In this document: positions 12,891 through 25,150 of the stretch, piece after piece | Numbering within the stretch: position 1 is the stretch's first letter | How the letters are laid out: each line of letters opens with the position of its first letter | Assembly (NCBI RefSeq): GCF_921293095.1 | Contig: NC_060248.1 | Span: 132,010,972-132,074,971 of the forward strand | Origin: Ischnura elegans | Taxonomy: Eukaryota > Arthropoda > Insecta > Odonata > Coenagrionidae | Direction of reading: 5' to 3' | Length of the DNA stretch: 64,000 nucleotides | Position numbers and translations under genes: made by a program | Notes under the pieces: model-generated | The model's database searches: none | Told to the model about the DNA's origin: nothing | The model's input: only the letters and a program-made list of their open reading frames with translations

Positions 12891-13063
12891 TGCAGAATTA
12901 TGGTGCTAAGCAAAAAACCTATTTCTGCGTGACTATGATCGATTTGGGAGTGCTGGTGGGGTGCTTGAATTCTGGTCGATGGATGGGAAGGCGAGGTGGC
13001 CGAGGAGAAGGAACTGGGTTCCCTATCCTGCATTCATGACATTTTCATGCCTCTCGCTTAGTC

Positions 13064-13300
13064 CTCAGTGACCTCTACCTTCACCTATCCATAGTAAACT
13101 TAAGGTTGAAACACTGACTGTGGGTGAGAGAGGTTATTCTTTCGGAGATCTTGGCTCTTGGGACTCCCGGAGCGTGCGGGATAGTCCACTATCCTGTATG
13201 AGTGAAATTCACACAGCCGTGGCGTGGTCCGGGGTGAGCTCTACCATGTTAGATCCAAATCGATCTTCGGACTGAATTATTGAGTGTGTGAAGGCGAAAT
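13064..13300 (+). repeat. Dispersed repeat units, possibly SINE-like (copies 2 and 3)
   Basis: 13217-13300 (GGTCCGGGGTGAGCTCTACC, then TCTTCGGACTGAA and GAGTGTGTGA) parallels 1462-1535. 13064-13125 (GACCTCTACC, AGGTTGAAACACTGA) is a weaker copy about 150 bp upstream. Being three times in the window marks it as repetitive; the class is not established. Confidence 0.4.
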
Positions 13301-14838
13301 TCCACTCCTTCCCTAACCTCGGCGGTAAGGTAACTAAAATGCAATAAGGATAATGAAGGAAATTATCAAGGGCATTCAATGGATTTTCTTGGAAATAAGT
13401 CTTATTTTTTTGGACAAAGAAACCGTACCGTGTCATTATTCGCAGGAGATTCGTAAATTCGCCTAACACTGAACGACGTAATGCATGAACTCCGCAAACT
13501 CCCAGAGATTTTAATCAACAAAAGCAGTCATGATAGAGGAATTTTTGGGGAAAACACCACAATCGGCCATCTTCGAACGCCCGTTAAAAAAATTCTACTC
13601 CGGAAAGGGGCACGCACTAAAAGCACGTCATCAGTTATAGCAATACACTAAGAACTACTAAGTTTTGTGTAATTTCAGAGGGAAATATATTACTGTTCGA
13701 GCTTCACGCTTTCAACCAAAGTCTTACCTGGGGAATGAGGCGCCTTATTTTTGGAGAATTAGCACAAACAGTAATTTCATTGAGCACTCAAGAACAGGAG
13801 TTTCAAACGCTATTTAAAAAACACTAGCTCTGCGGCAAGGCAACTACAAAAATTCATAAAGGAATCTTCAAACGATTGCAATGTGCATCACCCAAGACGG
13901 GAGTGTGAATAGAAAGAAATAGCGAGAGGGCACCACCATCTTCCAGGATGTGTGGAATGAGTGGCGATCGTTCCGCGTCCCAAATATCCCCACGCGCGTG
14001 AAAGAGCACGCGTGGTGGCAGGAGGGAGAAAAGCAGCGCGATTTCTCGAGGAAAGGGGGCGAGTTGAGTTGAGATCAGTTGAGTGACCATTGTCCGCGAG
14101 CGTGAAGCCGCGCTGGCCACCCGAGCGAAGTGCTTCAGGGAGCTGCTGCTCGCTGCCACGCATGCCTTCTCGCCGCGATACGGAAAAAATAATTGACGGG
14201 CGATGGCGCGAAAACACGAGTACCTAGAACCACGGATATTACATTGGAGAACTCGCTAGAATTGTTGTCGCTGCGCTCGCATCAAAATCAGATTTCAAAA
14301 TCGCCACTTGCGGCGCTACCAGTCATCGATTTCCACTTTTCCGAGGAAACAAGCGGCAGGAATACGCAACTGAGCCAATGAATCATACGCACCTCATATT
14401 TAACGCATGAGAGACTAAAACCTACCGAAATAAGACAAAACTCTACTGCTAAAAAAAAAAGACCACTTCCGCTACGGTTAATGGCGAAAGTCATACTGAT
14501 AGAGATACAGCTGACTGGTGGCGCCGCCGAATGAGCGCGAAACTGTAGAAAAATTTCAATGACTGCCCTAACCCTGCTTGATAGGGAGGATCAGAAAAAT
14601 TGATCTTTTTTCAAATCCATGTGGCCCAATGAAAAAAAAGTTGTATGACTGATGAAAACTAAGACCTGAAAAATTTGAGATCCCTAGGTGAACCCCTGAC
14701 CCTTGCTAAAACGCCATTCATAAATGGCGTTTGAGTATGGTTTAATGGTGGGGGTAAAATATAGGAAAATTTATTTTTTTATGAGTTTTTCCTGGATGTA
14801 CCCAATTACTTATACCACTTTTTTAAATGTATTTTATT
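13301..14838. other. Stretch without recognised features; GC-rich patch
   Basis: No gene or element recognised. 13900-14220 is GC- and CpG-richer than its surroundings and opens two overlapping minus-strand frames (13854-14159 and 13888-14217) without recognisable domains. It could be an unannotated exon or promoter, but nothing in the sequence proves that. Confidence 0.4.
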
Positions 14839-15021
14839 ATGGATATATCGTATTTCCACCAAGTCAAACCTGAAACGATTACATACACTATTTTGACGAA
14901 CTTTTGACGAATCAACACTGACGTCTTATCAATCAAATTTGTGATTTTTTGAATGTAAGTTCGTCAAAATAGTGTATGTAATCGTTTCAGGTTTGACTTG
15001 GTGGAAATACGATATATCCAT
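14839..15021. mobile_element. Foldback element with 65-bp nearly perfect inverted arms
   Basis: The left arm 14839-14903 and right arm 14957-15021 are reverse complements with about one mismatch. The shared core runs from GGATATATCGTATTTCC to AGTGTATG-type sequence and AAGTTCGTC. The 53-bp spacer is unrelated to the arms. No flanking duplication or coding capacity was found, so it is a MITE or foldback of unknown family. Confidence 0.8.
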
Positions 15022-16074
15022 GATAGTAACTACAAATAGTAATTTACACACTTCAATATATAACTCCACTACCGACCACGTTTGTCATTTTCAAGGTGAT
15101 ACAACAAGCACTCAATCAGGTATTATAAATAGCCAGAGCCAAGGGAGGAGGAGGCGGTACATGGTGATTACCACACACTATGGTAATATTTTATCATGGA
15201 TACGACGAAATATTAGACATAATTGGCACTCTGAGAACACTATCGTCGATGAAAAACTGCCGAGTTATTTCGTCTGACTACGTTGCAGTCGAGTTTTTTT
15301 TCAACAGACTATCCCGTTGGTACTTCCAGGTCCACGGTTATTTCTCTGAATCAGGGATAAGCACCAAGCATATTATAGGAACAATACTCTTACGAAAAAT
15401 TAAATAGCTTGTAAAAATTAAGCGATGAAAATGAATCCCTTGATTAAAAAACCTGAAACTAAGACCGGAACCGAGAACCGATGCCAGGAACCGGACCGAC
15501 AATAAAGAGTGACCGACTCATCCTCATTGACCCGAAGTCAACTTAAAAATTTTAAGGAATATCTATGGAGTACACCCTTGCCAGCATTTACTTTTATCTC
15601 AACGCATACATATTTTACCTTTGTGGAAATACAATGTTCAACTTTTCATACTTGAATAACAGATAAGTTTTGAAAGAGTGTCTTTATAGACCTTAAAAAT
15701 TAAGATAATAGCGTTAAGTTGTATATGTAATACGGGACAAAATTACACAACGGAATGGGAGTGAGGGTTCATTAGGAGTTGGATGAGCTAAAGGAGTTTA
15801 TTCTTCTTGAGGTAAGAAGAAAGCGCGTGTTGCAAAATTAGAAATGAATGGCCATCAATTTTCAAATTTTACATTAATTTAAAATATTGATTCATTCAAT
15901 AAAAATTCGCATGGAAAAAACACCAAGAGGTATACTGTATTATACAGGTTAATTTATCTCCCCCATTGGCTAAAGTAAAAATAGCGCAGGCGAAGATGAA
16001 ATTAAGCAAAATGAAGAGACTGCCAGCAGCTGACAACACGAGAGCGCAGATACAATTCTTCAGAACTCACATAT
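15022..16074. other. Stretch without recognised features
   Basis: Nothing recognised apart from a small GGAACCG-rich cluster at about 15468-15512, in which ACCGG/GAACCG-type words repeat. Confidence 0.45.
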
Positions 16075-16330
16075 GAGGATGACTCTTTACGGCAGTGAAG
16101 CGTGGACTTTTCTCGGCGGAGGTTTGGAAACTGAAGTTGAGAAGTCGACGGTGGAATCAACGGAAATGTGGCACTACCGAAGTTATTATTGACGAATGGA
16201 TTGAGAGAAAGAGAGAGAGAGAGCGATGAGGAAGTCCGGAGAAAAAGACGAGAGAACTTAATCGGTCATCAGGAGTCTTTTTTTTTAGCAATCGTCCAAG
16301 GGCAAGCGGACGCAAAGAACTGCAAGGAAG
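16075..16330 (+). pseudogene. Decayed RTE/BovB-type LINE fragment with GA microsatellite
   Basis: The plus-strand frame reads LYGSEAWTF, then STEMWHYR, matching the 'LLYGSEAWTL ... FEMWCWRR' landmark of RTE-type elements. It runs into a (GA)n tract at 16203-16226 and a degenerate basic tail. Compare with 34755-35170, which preserves the same landmark better. Confidence 0.5.
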
Positions 16331-16858
16331 CTCCTCGGAGGACATGCGTGAATGGAACTAGCGACATTATAAAGATTTAAAAAAACGCACAAAAAGGTTA
16401 CCGGATAGAGAATTGAAAGAAGAGCTGCGTTGAGCATGATAAAAAAAACACGGATTAATAAATTCAGTGCACTGTGTCAACATAAAAATGTTCAAACATT
16501 TACTTAGCACCCATTACGACATATAAATACTTGGTGGTACATATACTCATCCACTTTCCAATTTTGGCTTCCTAGAATATAATAGTAACATGCGATCAGA
16601 TCGCGCACTTCAAAGCGTAGGGTAGGCAAGAACGTCGAGGAGAGTAGATGGAAAATGTAAGTGGTGACGATGGTGGGATAAGGGGCAAATGAACGATTGT
16701 TATCGCGAAAAGTGAAAATCCTCTCTCTCTCTCTCTCTCTTGCGTGATACACGGCCACCTGCGTGCGAAACAAGACACGCTCGGCGGGCACTCTTCGAGA
16801 CGCACGAGAGGACATTGCAAGACACGGCGTGCGGGAGCAGCTGACCCCCAGGACACCA
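16331..16858. other. Stretch without recognised features; CT microsatellite
   Basis: It holds a (CT)n tract at about 16721-16740. The open frame spanning 16504-17040 on the minus strand is a chance extension of the repeat at 16859-17515. Confidence 0.45.
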
Positions 16859-17515
16859 ATAGGGTAGTTTCCTTCATCAAAGAAAACGAAAGGCATTGAT
16901 TGCGATTCCTTACCCACCATTAGTGGATTCATAATATACAAATTACTTGGTTTTAGAAATCCCAGTTTAGACGAATGGCAATGGTCAATTTTAACAGCAT
17001 TTGAAAAGGCCAGATTGGCACCCATGCGATGCCACTCCACGTGACGTTACCAGATGCTATCCGAGTAGATAGGAGTATTACATTGTCTGAGATTACCAAT
17101 GCATGCATGAGGCACAGAGCTCAGGGAAACTTCTCTTAATAATCACCTATTAAAACTGCCAATGGTCGGAAAGTTTCCTTCGCTTGATAAGTCATTAATA
17201 ATCCTTATTTAAGCCAAGCGCTACCTGCCAGCAGGGTACTCTGCTACCTGCTAGCAGCCTACATCGCAGCAGCGCACATACCCTCGCCCCAAGGTCACCT
17301 CACACGGCGACAGCGGGAACCAGAATGACGTCACACGGTCTTTTCCCATCATTCATACTTAGCCGTCGCGTTTTCGCGCGCTTGAAAATTTCCATTTTCA
17401 TGTAATCGCGAAAAATAGATATCGTCATTTAAAAATCTTAAAGCGTGAAATGCGTACTCCAGGAGTAATAATCTTTCGATTTAGGCAATACAAAAATAAT
17501 AGGAAACCACCCTAT
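16859..17515 (-). mobile_element. ~650 bp TIR repeat family, copy A
   Basis: The copy begins ATAGGGTAGTTTCC and ends GGAAACCACCCTAT, so the ends are inverted repeats. Its reverse complement aligns along its whole length with 48919-49561, roughly 90% identical by eye, with a ~25 bp insertion containing a second CTGGCAGGTAG-type unit. It includes CpG-rich blocks (CAAGCGCGCGAAAACGCGACGG, split here by one mismatch in the other copy) and a TGACGTCA-like site. No transposase is visible. The family is not identified. Confidence 0.8.
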
Positions 17516-19710
17516 TGTATACACCACAAACATTCATCGCTTTTCGTCCCCTAAGACCACCAACGCGAGAGGAAACCTCGAATTATAAGATTCACTTTCG
17601 AACTCCGTGAAAGACTTCACTCTTAACAAGTCGGTGGTCCGAATCTGTGACTACGTTCGAGGCTCCATCCATCAATATATTTCATAGCAGTCAATCATAC
17701 GTTAAATACGCATTTAATTAGCTGAGAATTCACCACTATTTCGAGAAAATCTCTGACTCTCAAACCAGCTATTTGAGACACCCTTCTTCTAAGTCAATGT
17801 TTTGACCGCTATGCGCAGTAGCGTGGCAAAATCATGTCCGCAAATCTTAAGGCAGAGCTTTAAGTTCGTAATTTAAAGCTGTCCCAAGGCCTTCTGGAAT
17901 ATTGGTATGAATTTCTGATTTATGAGCCTCATAAGACTGGATGACATAGGTAGGAAGGAATATCCTAGGTGAGGAAAACAGTGTCACAATAGATGAGCGC
18001 AGAACTGGAGTCGTAGATGCAAACTCAGAAGTGAAAAATCTATTTTTGAGCTAACAGAAGAGCGAGCGTAATATTTCACTGCACGTATAACCCTTTCCAC
18101 TTATATCCGAATATTGAAAGTTCGCAAAATTTGTGAAAAAAAATCTTTCCATAAAATATGCATGTAGTACTAAAATATATTCTTAATTCTATTCTCGAGG
18201 AGACGCTTAAGTTAACCACAGAAAAGTTTTAAAATCGGAGTGAATAAGTAGTGATTTTTAAGAATTTGACACTGAAAATTAAAAAAATAGTGATCGAAAG
18301 AAAACATGACAGAATTCATATCGAAAAACGACACCAAAATCGTATGAGATCGGTCAAAAAATTCTAAATTCACAAACACATCCGCACGGAAGTGCGTCCG
18401 AATATACAGTAAACGGTGAATGAAATTTAAAATATATTTAAAAAAATTTTGTAAAATTGTACACGACATTTTCATTTGGTGGCCTCGAAAAAAATACGAG
18501 CCTATGATTACTACTTTGGAATTAGTTAGACATATTGGTCCAATAAATGGGGATAGCCCATGGGATTGTGTGGCGGCTGGCTGATGCAACACATCGCAGT
18601 CCTTTCCTTTTATCTGGCTGAGATGGGGATATTAGTTTGGGGGTGGGTTTTATTTTAAACTCGGAAACATTTTCGAATGGCCCACGTCAGCTGAATCTAA
18701 TTTGGCTCAGAGAAAGTAACATGCTATCTTTTCGATAACCTACACACATTTTAGACCCGCTGCCACCTCAGAGGATATTTGAAAAGGATTATAGCGACAC
18801 GATTCGGAGGGGGGGGGGGACTTCGTATTGGGGCCCTGGGACCCAAACGTCCCGCCCACTGCCACTGCAGCGACTGAGTGTTAAGGAGAGGAAGCACGTG
18901 TATTGGGGAGGGAGCAGTTGGCGGCCTCTCCTAGCCGTGAGCTCACGAGCCACATTAAATGTTTTATCTAGTTCTTCATCTATCCGGGCACAGAGGCGCT
19001 TGGGACGCGGCCAGGTTTTCAAAGTTCGTTCACAAGCCAGCCGTTCTTCCGAGAAAATGAGGCAGGACACCGCGCAAGAGCCAACAATTCCAAAGCAGTA
19101 TTATTTCTGAGGCTAAGTTTTTGCACAAAAATAATTATTAACGTGATGATGTAAATCATCCCAGGCAAATTATTCGCGAGAAGTCCTCTCGGGATTTCTA
19201 CCGGTTTAAATTGCAGCATATCAAGGGCCGGAAGACCTTGGGAATTCGAATAAAAAAGATTTGTTCCGTCATTTTTTATTGTCTTTAAAATGGGATTCCA
19301 TGCATTGCTAAATTAATGCATCGTGTATCGATTAAAATTATTTTTGTTTAAGCGCATATTAAATTTAATATTCCGAGATTTATTCAGTTAAATAGTACTG
19401 CTTCCACAAATAGAAAGAAAACCACAGTGCAAGTACGTACATTAAGTATTTCTGCATCTGGTTATGTAAGGGCACATCCCACCATAGCATTCCAAATCAT
19501 CAGGAAATTTAAACGTTGGTTGTGTAACGAATTCGATGATTACGGAATGATGGAAGCAACAACATACACGTTCATACTCCTCTCTTCCAGTATATCTTAT
19601 TTTCACTGCACCATACCAAATCCTTATCCTTCAGTGGGAACTCAGTGTGAGCCCTAAATTATACCCGAGTTCTCCTTCGAAGAGGGAATTCATCCGAAAT
19701 GAGGAATTAT
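17516..19710. other. Stretch without recognised features
   Basis: About 2.2 kb with no gene or element recognised. A G run is present at about 18810-18819. The minus-strand frame 18212-18592 (126 residues) is AT-driven and shows no domain. Confidence 0.45.
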
Positions 19711-19778
19711 ATGGCTCATAATGTTATTTTGTACTTTTCCAACAAATATTTTGTTTAACAAAATAACATCATAGCCAT
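19711..19778. repeat. Compact hairpin, ~21 bp stem
   Basis: The left arm (ATGGCTCATAATGTTATTTTGT without its middle base) at 19711-19732 pairs with 19758-19778 with one mismatch and one indel. The loop is about 25 bases. Confidence 0.65.
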
Positions 19779-21370
19779 GACATTCTGCCACTAAGTCACG
19801 CCTGACATGCTCGAATCCTTCGGTAAAATCATCTCTATTAAATTTGTTTAATTGTGGGTTGTATACTGCTTAAGAATCAAGGCAACCTTAGCCTCAGCCC
19901 CTACTGCAAAATTCGATTTTTCATCGAGCGTAACTCAGGCAGTTTTCATTCAGGCAGGCAACATTTCTGCGCCGTGTTAATATTTTCTGTATTCAGCGGT
20001 CTTTTTTACCAACGTGGCTAGCTGAAGAACATGAATAAATATGGTGTATATAATGAACATCACTATTATAATGTCGGAAAATCCGAATAATGCTATAGCA
20101 CTGAGTTGATTATTAGAATGGTTCTTTATCCGTGATTCACTTCTTTGGGGGAGCGCCACTATATACCCCCTCTCTCTCTGCATCCCCCCTTCCACCCCCC
20201 CGCAACGGCGAAAGGGTTGATGACACCCCGGGCGTGTTCCGCATGCCCACTCACGCCACCCCCCTTCTAATTGGCCCAACCACAATCAGGAGGAAGTCTG
20301 CGGAAACTCGAAAGGATCGACCTCTCGAAGGAGGAGGGCACTGCGAGGTGGCTACTCATTCACGGCAGCGGGCGAGGGGCCCTGGAGGAAACCGTTTCAA
20401 AGTTACATATTAGGATAGCACAGCTGGAATAATGGAAGCGACGGGTAAAGAGACAGGGTCAAAATAGAAAAACAATTTGGGACGAGGCGCTATCGAAGCC
20501 AATGTTCAGTGCATCACCACAAACAAGAAGGGTGAGTTCAATACGCGCTTGTTAAGTTCCCTTTCCCGCCTCGGCAAGAGAAAATAAATAAAAATGTATA
20601 TTTCCGCTTAATAATAATGATATATTTATTCCACATTATCGTACATGAAATTTCAACAGCTTACTTAAGCATGAGTTTTTACAAGGTGGAATACAGGAAC
20701 CCCTGCGGTAAGGACCAGTGTTGGGGTTGCCACCTCTTAAATTAACCAACTGACAGCTGGCTGGTGCGGCCAAAACAAAAGGATATGCCACAACTAATAA
20801 GTCAAAGTACGCTTTTCTTTAACGTGTATTCCTTTGAGAATATTGTGAAGGATTGAAACATAAAAACAAATGAAAACAAATGCATTAATTGCCATTATAC
20901 ATAGAAATATTCCATACACTGTACAGAAATCAGACCAATAACATACAAAGTTAAAATAATGTACAAGGATAACATTTACAAGTACTCTTCAATATATGTC
21001 CATGGAGAACAACCATATTTTCAATTCACGTAAAAACAAAACAAAAATAGTAAAAACTAAATTCAAGACGTGAAAATAATTCCACATATTCGCAAAAAAA
21101 TTCATCTGGCAACGAGCCATGAAGACAAGAGAAAAAAACATCAAAACAAGGAACTCGCCCGAGGAAAGTTCGCAAAATTCAATGGAGAGATGAGGGTGTA
21201 GTAGGAGTAGAAACGAGGACGTAGGCTGAAGAGTTTCAACGATTAGGAGTTGCTGATCCAGTAAGTGCAATGATAATCTAAAAAAGAAATTAATTCGCAC
21301 GAGGCGCCTCATACGAGTGGGGCAAGAAGGTCTAGGAGACAAGTTATGCGGGAAGTAAGTATATTCAGGA
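19779..21370. other. Stretch without recognised features
   Basis: A C-rich/G-rich patch at about 20150-20400 opens short frames on both strands, but none carries a recognised domain. Nothing else was seen. Confidence 0.45.
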
Positions 21371-21639
21371 GGCCAGGGGCGTAACTAGGAATGTGCTTTG
21401 GGGGGATGAGGGAGCTTTGGGGGGGGGGGACTGGGAGGGCTTTGGCGGGATGAGGGGGGTTAGTGGGGGCCCCCAGGAAACGGGGTTTTCAGGAGAATTT
21501 TTGAAAAATGACATGTCTGAAAAGGCATTTTACATCATTTTGTCATTTAAAATTTAAACGTTAGTAGATGCAGTTATTGTGTATCAAATCCAGACAAGAT
21601 TTTCAAATAATTTTTTGATTTCTCTGAGGCTTTGGGGGG
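21371..21639 (+). mobile_element. Partial DNA transposon end, G-rich
   Basis: It starts CAGGGGCGTAACTAGGA followed by GTGCTTTGGGGGG-type repeats, a terminal signature I associate with DNA transposons ending CAGNGGCGTANC. The matching right end is missing, and the sequence gives way to a LINE tail near 21640. The assignment is tentative. Confidence 0.35.
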
Positions 21640-21876
21640 ATAACACTACCTTTGAACTCCACTACATTTCTAAGTCCAACAGAAACGATAAATTAAAGGA
21701 GATATTTTGCCGAACGGATAAGTATATGAACTCCCCTGGCCCCAGAACAATGAAGTACTTAAATATATGGTCGGTGGGACTCAGAACATACATATCCTTT
21801 TTTGCCTTTTCTTCTTTTTTGTTTTTGGGGTGGTGTCGTGACATCGCCACATTGAGGCGGCTTGGGAGGTAGTATG
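21640..21876 (+). mobile_element. 5'-truncated CR1/Jockey-like LINE 3' tail
   Basis: The frame reads FELHYISKSNRNDKLKEIF then RTDKYMNS, with PRTMKYLN replacing the usual PRTIKDFN. It is followed by the T-rich 3'UTR and CATTGAGGCGGCTTGGGAGG. It stops directly beside the outer end of the large inverted repeat (21883). Confidence 0.75.
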
Positions 21877-21882
21877 TCAATG

Positions 21883-23114
21883 GGTTAGTGGTAGTTTTCT
21901 GGGGCCAAGAAATGGTCAGGTATACTGGATGGAAGGGCGATCCTTTTTCGAACCCTTTCTCGGGGTCTCAGAGATAATCCGGGTGCTCAGGAGACGGGCG
22001 TCACTGCATGAGGTAACCGCTGCCGTTATGACCTGTCGTAGTACATTTTTTACTTTACTAATGTCAATACTTGGAGGTAAAGAAATACACCCATCATACT
22101 CATTGTCGTTGGGAGATTAAATGCGTCTTTTGATCGAGGTTCTACGATGAGAAATAAGGATTTTACGAAAAGGCATAAAATTTACGCCCATTGCCTCCGC
22201 TGAATTGGCAACGCCGAAATTTGGAGGGAGGGGGGGGGGGGGGAACGCGAAAAGCTCCTTTTTCTCCCCCCACTCCAACTTTAAGCTTGTCCACGTGTAT
22301 GAGTGTATCCGGAATTCTTGTGACTAAGTTTCGCAAAGGTGTTTGGCAGGGTGTGAGCTTTCGCTGACCCTCACTACTTCATTTATTCTTCTATATCTAC
22401 ATAGCTCCATGCGAGCCAAGGGTGCCTGGCAGGGGGTGACAAATCACCAAGATCACCACAAGCGCATGGAAAAATAAAAGCATGTAATCGCCATCTACAT
22501 AATACCCTTAGAGCCACCTCTAGGGTGTTTGGCAGGGGGTGACAAATCACCAACATGCAGAATGCAACAGGACCGCCACATGCACACCGCACGGTCATAG
22601 AAATATTACGCATACTAGCAAAATATGAGTGCTTATTCATTAAAAAAAACTTGCTAATGGTTAGTAATTCCTAGAGCAAATACATGCAAGGTTAGAACTA
22701 TGAAGAAAAACACGCAATGAGTGACCCTAGCGAGCGACGCCATTAATCCTATCAATTGAGACAACCTTTGATCAATTGAGATATCCTTAATAGTTACGAG
22801 GGAAGAATGACATTTTAAATCTCTCTCTTTTGCAGTCTATTTCTTTTATTTTACGTCTACTATAGTACGATGGTAAACGAATGATATGATTCACGTCGTT
22901 CTAGAAAATATCTTCTTCGAATTTCCTAAGTAAGTTAAGCCTATACTTCGATCTACGCTCCCGTAAAGATTCCCATCCTAGCTCGGGTAACATACTGAGA
23001 ACGCTGCACTTTTTGTCGTAACAACTCATCACAAATCTGGCCGCCCTGCGCTGTAGTCGACTAATTTCAGCTATTATTCCTACTTCATAAGGGTCCCGTA
23101 CGCTAGCAGCATAC
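21883..23114 (-). repeat. Left arm of a 1.23 kb inverted duplication
   Basis: Base-by-base reading against the reverse complement of 25931-27159 shows near identity. The outer boundary is GGTTAGTGG (left) versus CCACTAACC (right); the inner boundary is CGCTAGCAGCATAC. A poly-G tract is 14 bases here and 11 in the partner, which accounts for the 3-bp length difference. Four transitions cluster within the last ~25 bases at the inner end. The arm holds the C-terminal end and 3'UTR of the minus-strand LINE plus about 500 bp beyond that 3'UTR. Confidence 0.9.
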
Positions 23115-25150
23115 TCCTAGTGAGGCCTCACTATATCTGCTCACAGCTGAAAATTCAACCACTTTTGGTAACAACAATCATAATTTCACAGATGACATTA
23201 GCATTCGAAAGGGTCCAATAAGCCTGAAAAAATACTTTAAAAATCTTAAATAGTGAATAACCTCTTTTCCTTTGCTGTGGAGGAAACTCTATGCCAATGA
23301 TAATTCATGTCATATTTCAACATTTATGTAATGATGAAAACGATGGGAATATCGCATCACATTTTCTAATTCTTTATATATTATTTTAATGCACGCATTG
23401 AACTATTTTACACATTTTGTACCGCGACTGGAATACCGAACGATTCTGATCTGATTATGTATTGTTCTTCCTTGTAATAACTTAATCGTACATTCCCTGT
23501 TTTCTTCAGGTTAATTCAAATTTTTTTATAAAATAAGTATTTCCTACATGTCGATTTCATGCTGTAGCGCGTGGAGTATTTTACGGTATGGCCTTAAAGT
23601 TTGTATTCATCTACTAAGATTCCAATTTTGAGCGTTCAGCCGTATACTTCCGTCTCCATTCACAATACAAATGTGAATATTTGTAAAGATAAATGTGATG
23701 ATACGCCTTACTGCCCCGTCATTCTTCCCAAGTACCTTCATTTTACAGCATGTCTTGCAGTTATTTTTTGTTTATTAAATGGAACGTAAAAACAAGTTGT
23801 TACCTTCGGAAGGTCGCAGCCGTCCTTCACGCGGTTCAGCTAACCCTCCGCGGTTGCAGTGAGTCCTTCAGTACTTGTTCCTTCTACATTATAGAAAGTT
23901 TCATTATGCTTTTACAAGTACGTGTTTGGGTAACAAATTCATATGTTTTCCTTGAATAAATCTGACATTACTTGAAAACCGCCGTCTAATACTACTTTTT
24001 GGACGCGGTCACTCAAAAGTTCTCTTATTCAGGAAATGACATCCTCATATAGGCCGTAAGATTTCAGTTTTATTATTAACTTTCCGTGGGGTACTTTATC
24101 AAATGCATTTTTGAAATCAAGAAAAAAAGCGTCTGCTGCAATCTTGCCCTTTACGGAGACTAAAATATCGAGGGCGAAAACCTAAAAAAAAGATAACGGT
24201 GTTTAGCATGATCTACTTTTCCTGAATCCATGTTGAGTTCTCATTAACAAGTTTTGCGCGACTAGGTGTTTCATTTCTGAGATGACTGCGATGTGTTCAA
24301 GGACTTTGCATGAGATGGACGTTAAAGATATCGGTCTGTAATTAGATGGCTGTTCCTTGTCTCCACTTTTGAATATTAGCCTTACATTGGCAGTTTTCCA
24401 GTCATTAGGTACTTGTACATCATCTACATGTACATAATACCTTGCGAGCCACCTCTAGGGTGTTTGGCAGGGGGTTACATCGTGTTGCTTGATGGATTTA
24501 CTGAATATTTACTGCAAGAAGGGGACAACTTCGGAGGCCAGTTCTCTATAAAGGCGAGAAGGGATTTCGTCTGGACCAGGTGATTTATTTGGACTGAGCG
24601 ATTTCAATATATGTTCTATTCCGTGAGCAAAAATGTCAATAAGCGACATCTTTCGTATGCAGAGATTGTACACTGTCTCGGGTGAGTTCTCAGAAGGCTG
24701 TAAACACGCTCTTGAAGTAGGAATTCAATAAATTGGCTTTTTTGGAACTGTTTTTCAACACAACTGCATTATCGTATGTCAGCGAACACACGGTAGATCG
24801 TTTTCCTTAAACTTCCCTAACAAAACACCAGAATGCTTTTGGGTTATCCCGTAACTGCTCTACTAGTGTTTTTCTTTTAAAATTCGTGAACGCATTCCTT
24901 CGTGCCGGCTTTAGATAACCTTCATTTTTTAGTTATTAACTCGCGATCATTAGTGGATAAATCCGTGCTGACCCTTTTCATTTTAGTATGGCATACTCTC
25001 AGTCGCCTCAATGATTTTCTCCTTTCCGCGTCATACCATCTCGGTTCGCTATCTTCTTTTTTTGCTATACTAGGGATGTAGCTATTTATTCTCAAAGTTA
25101 CGAGCGATATAAAAGCTTTCCAAGTACCCTCTACCTTTAACTTTACCATT
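22380..25150 (-). pseudogene. Decayed LINE (CR1/Jockey-like) with reverse transcriptase remnant
   Basis: Read on the minus strand from about 25150, a linker-like basic region (EPRWYDAERRKSLRRLR) is followed by the reverse-transcriptase motifs. VPNDWKTANVRLIFKSGDK and SNYRPISLTSISCKVLEH lie at about 24290-24415, and FFLDFKNAFDKVPHGK at 24082-24130. The motif that would hold the catalytic YxDD was not found; 23120-23960 is unrelated or too decayed. The element resumes at 23114 with the terminal module RRAARFVMSCYDKK, SVLSMLPELGWESLRERR and FFPRNY, then the CCCCCTGCCAAACACCC 3'UTR hairpins at about 22385-22555. There are multiple stops and frameshifts. A fragment at 24418-24477 interrupts the polymerase. 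Confidence 0.8.
24418..24477 (-). mobile_element. ~60 bp LINE 3' tail inserted inside the reverse transcriptase
   Basis: On the minus strand this reads CCCCCTGCCAAACACCC, TAGAGGTGGCTCGCAAGG and TATTATGTACATGTAGATGATG. That is the same 3'UTR end as at 22490-22555, but it sits in the middle of the polymerase coding region, just before the VPNDWKTANV motif. It is the very short remnant of a separate insertion. Confidence 0.65.

Noticed and set aside
16504..17040. 178-residue minus-strand frame as a possible gene
   Set aside because: It straddles the boundary of the TIR repeat at 16859 and a CT microsatellite; the second repeat copy has a stop in the same frame.
22383..22640. 85-residue frame identical to one at 26405-26662, suggesting a duplicated gene
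   Set aside because: Both lie in the LINE 3'UTR within the inverted duplication; identity reflects the DNA duplication, and the translated text is the CCCCCTGCC hairpin repeats.
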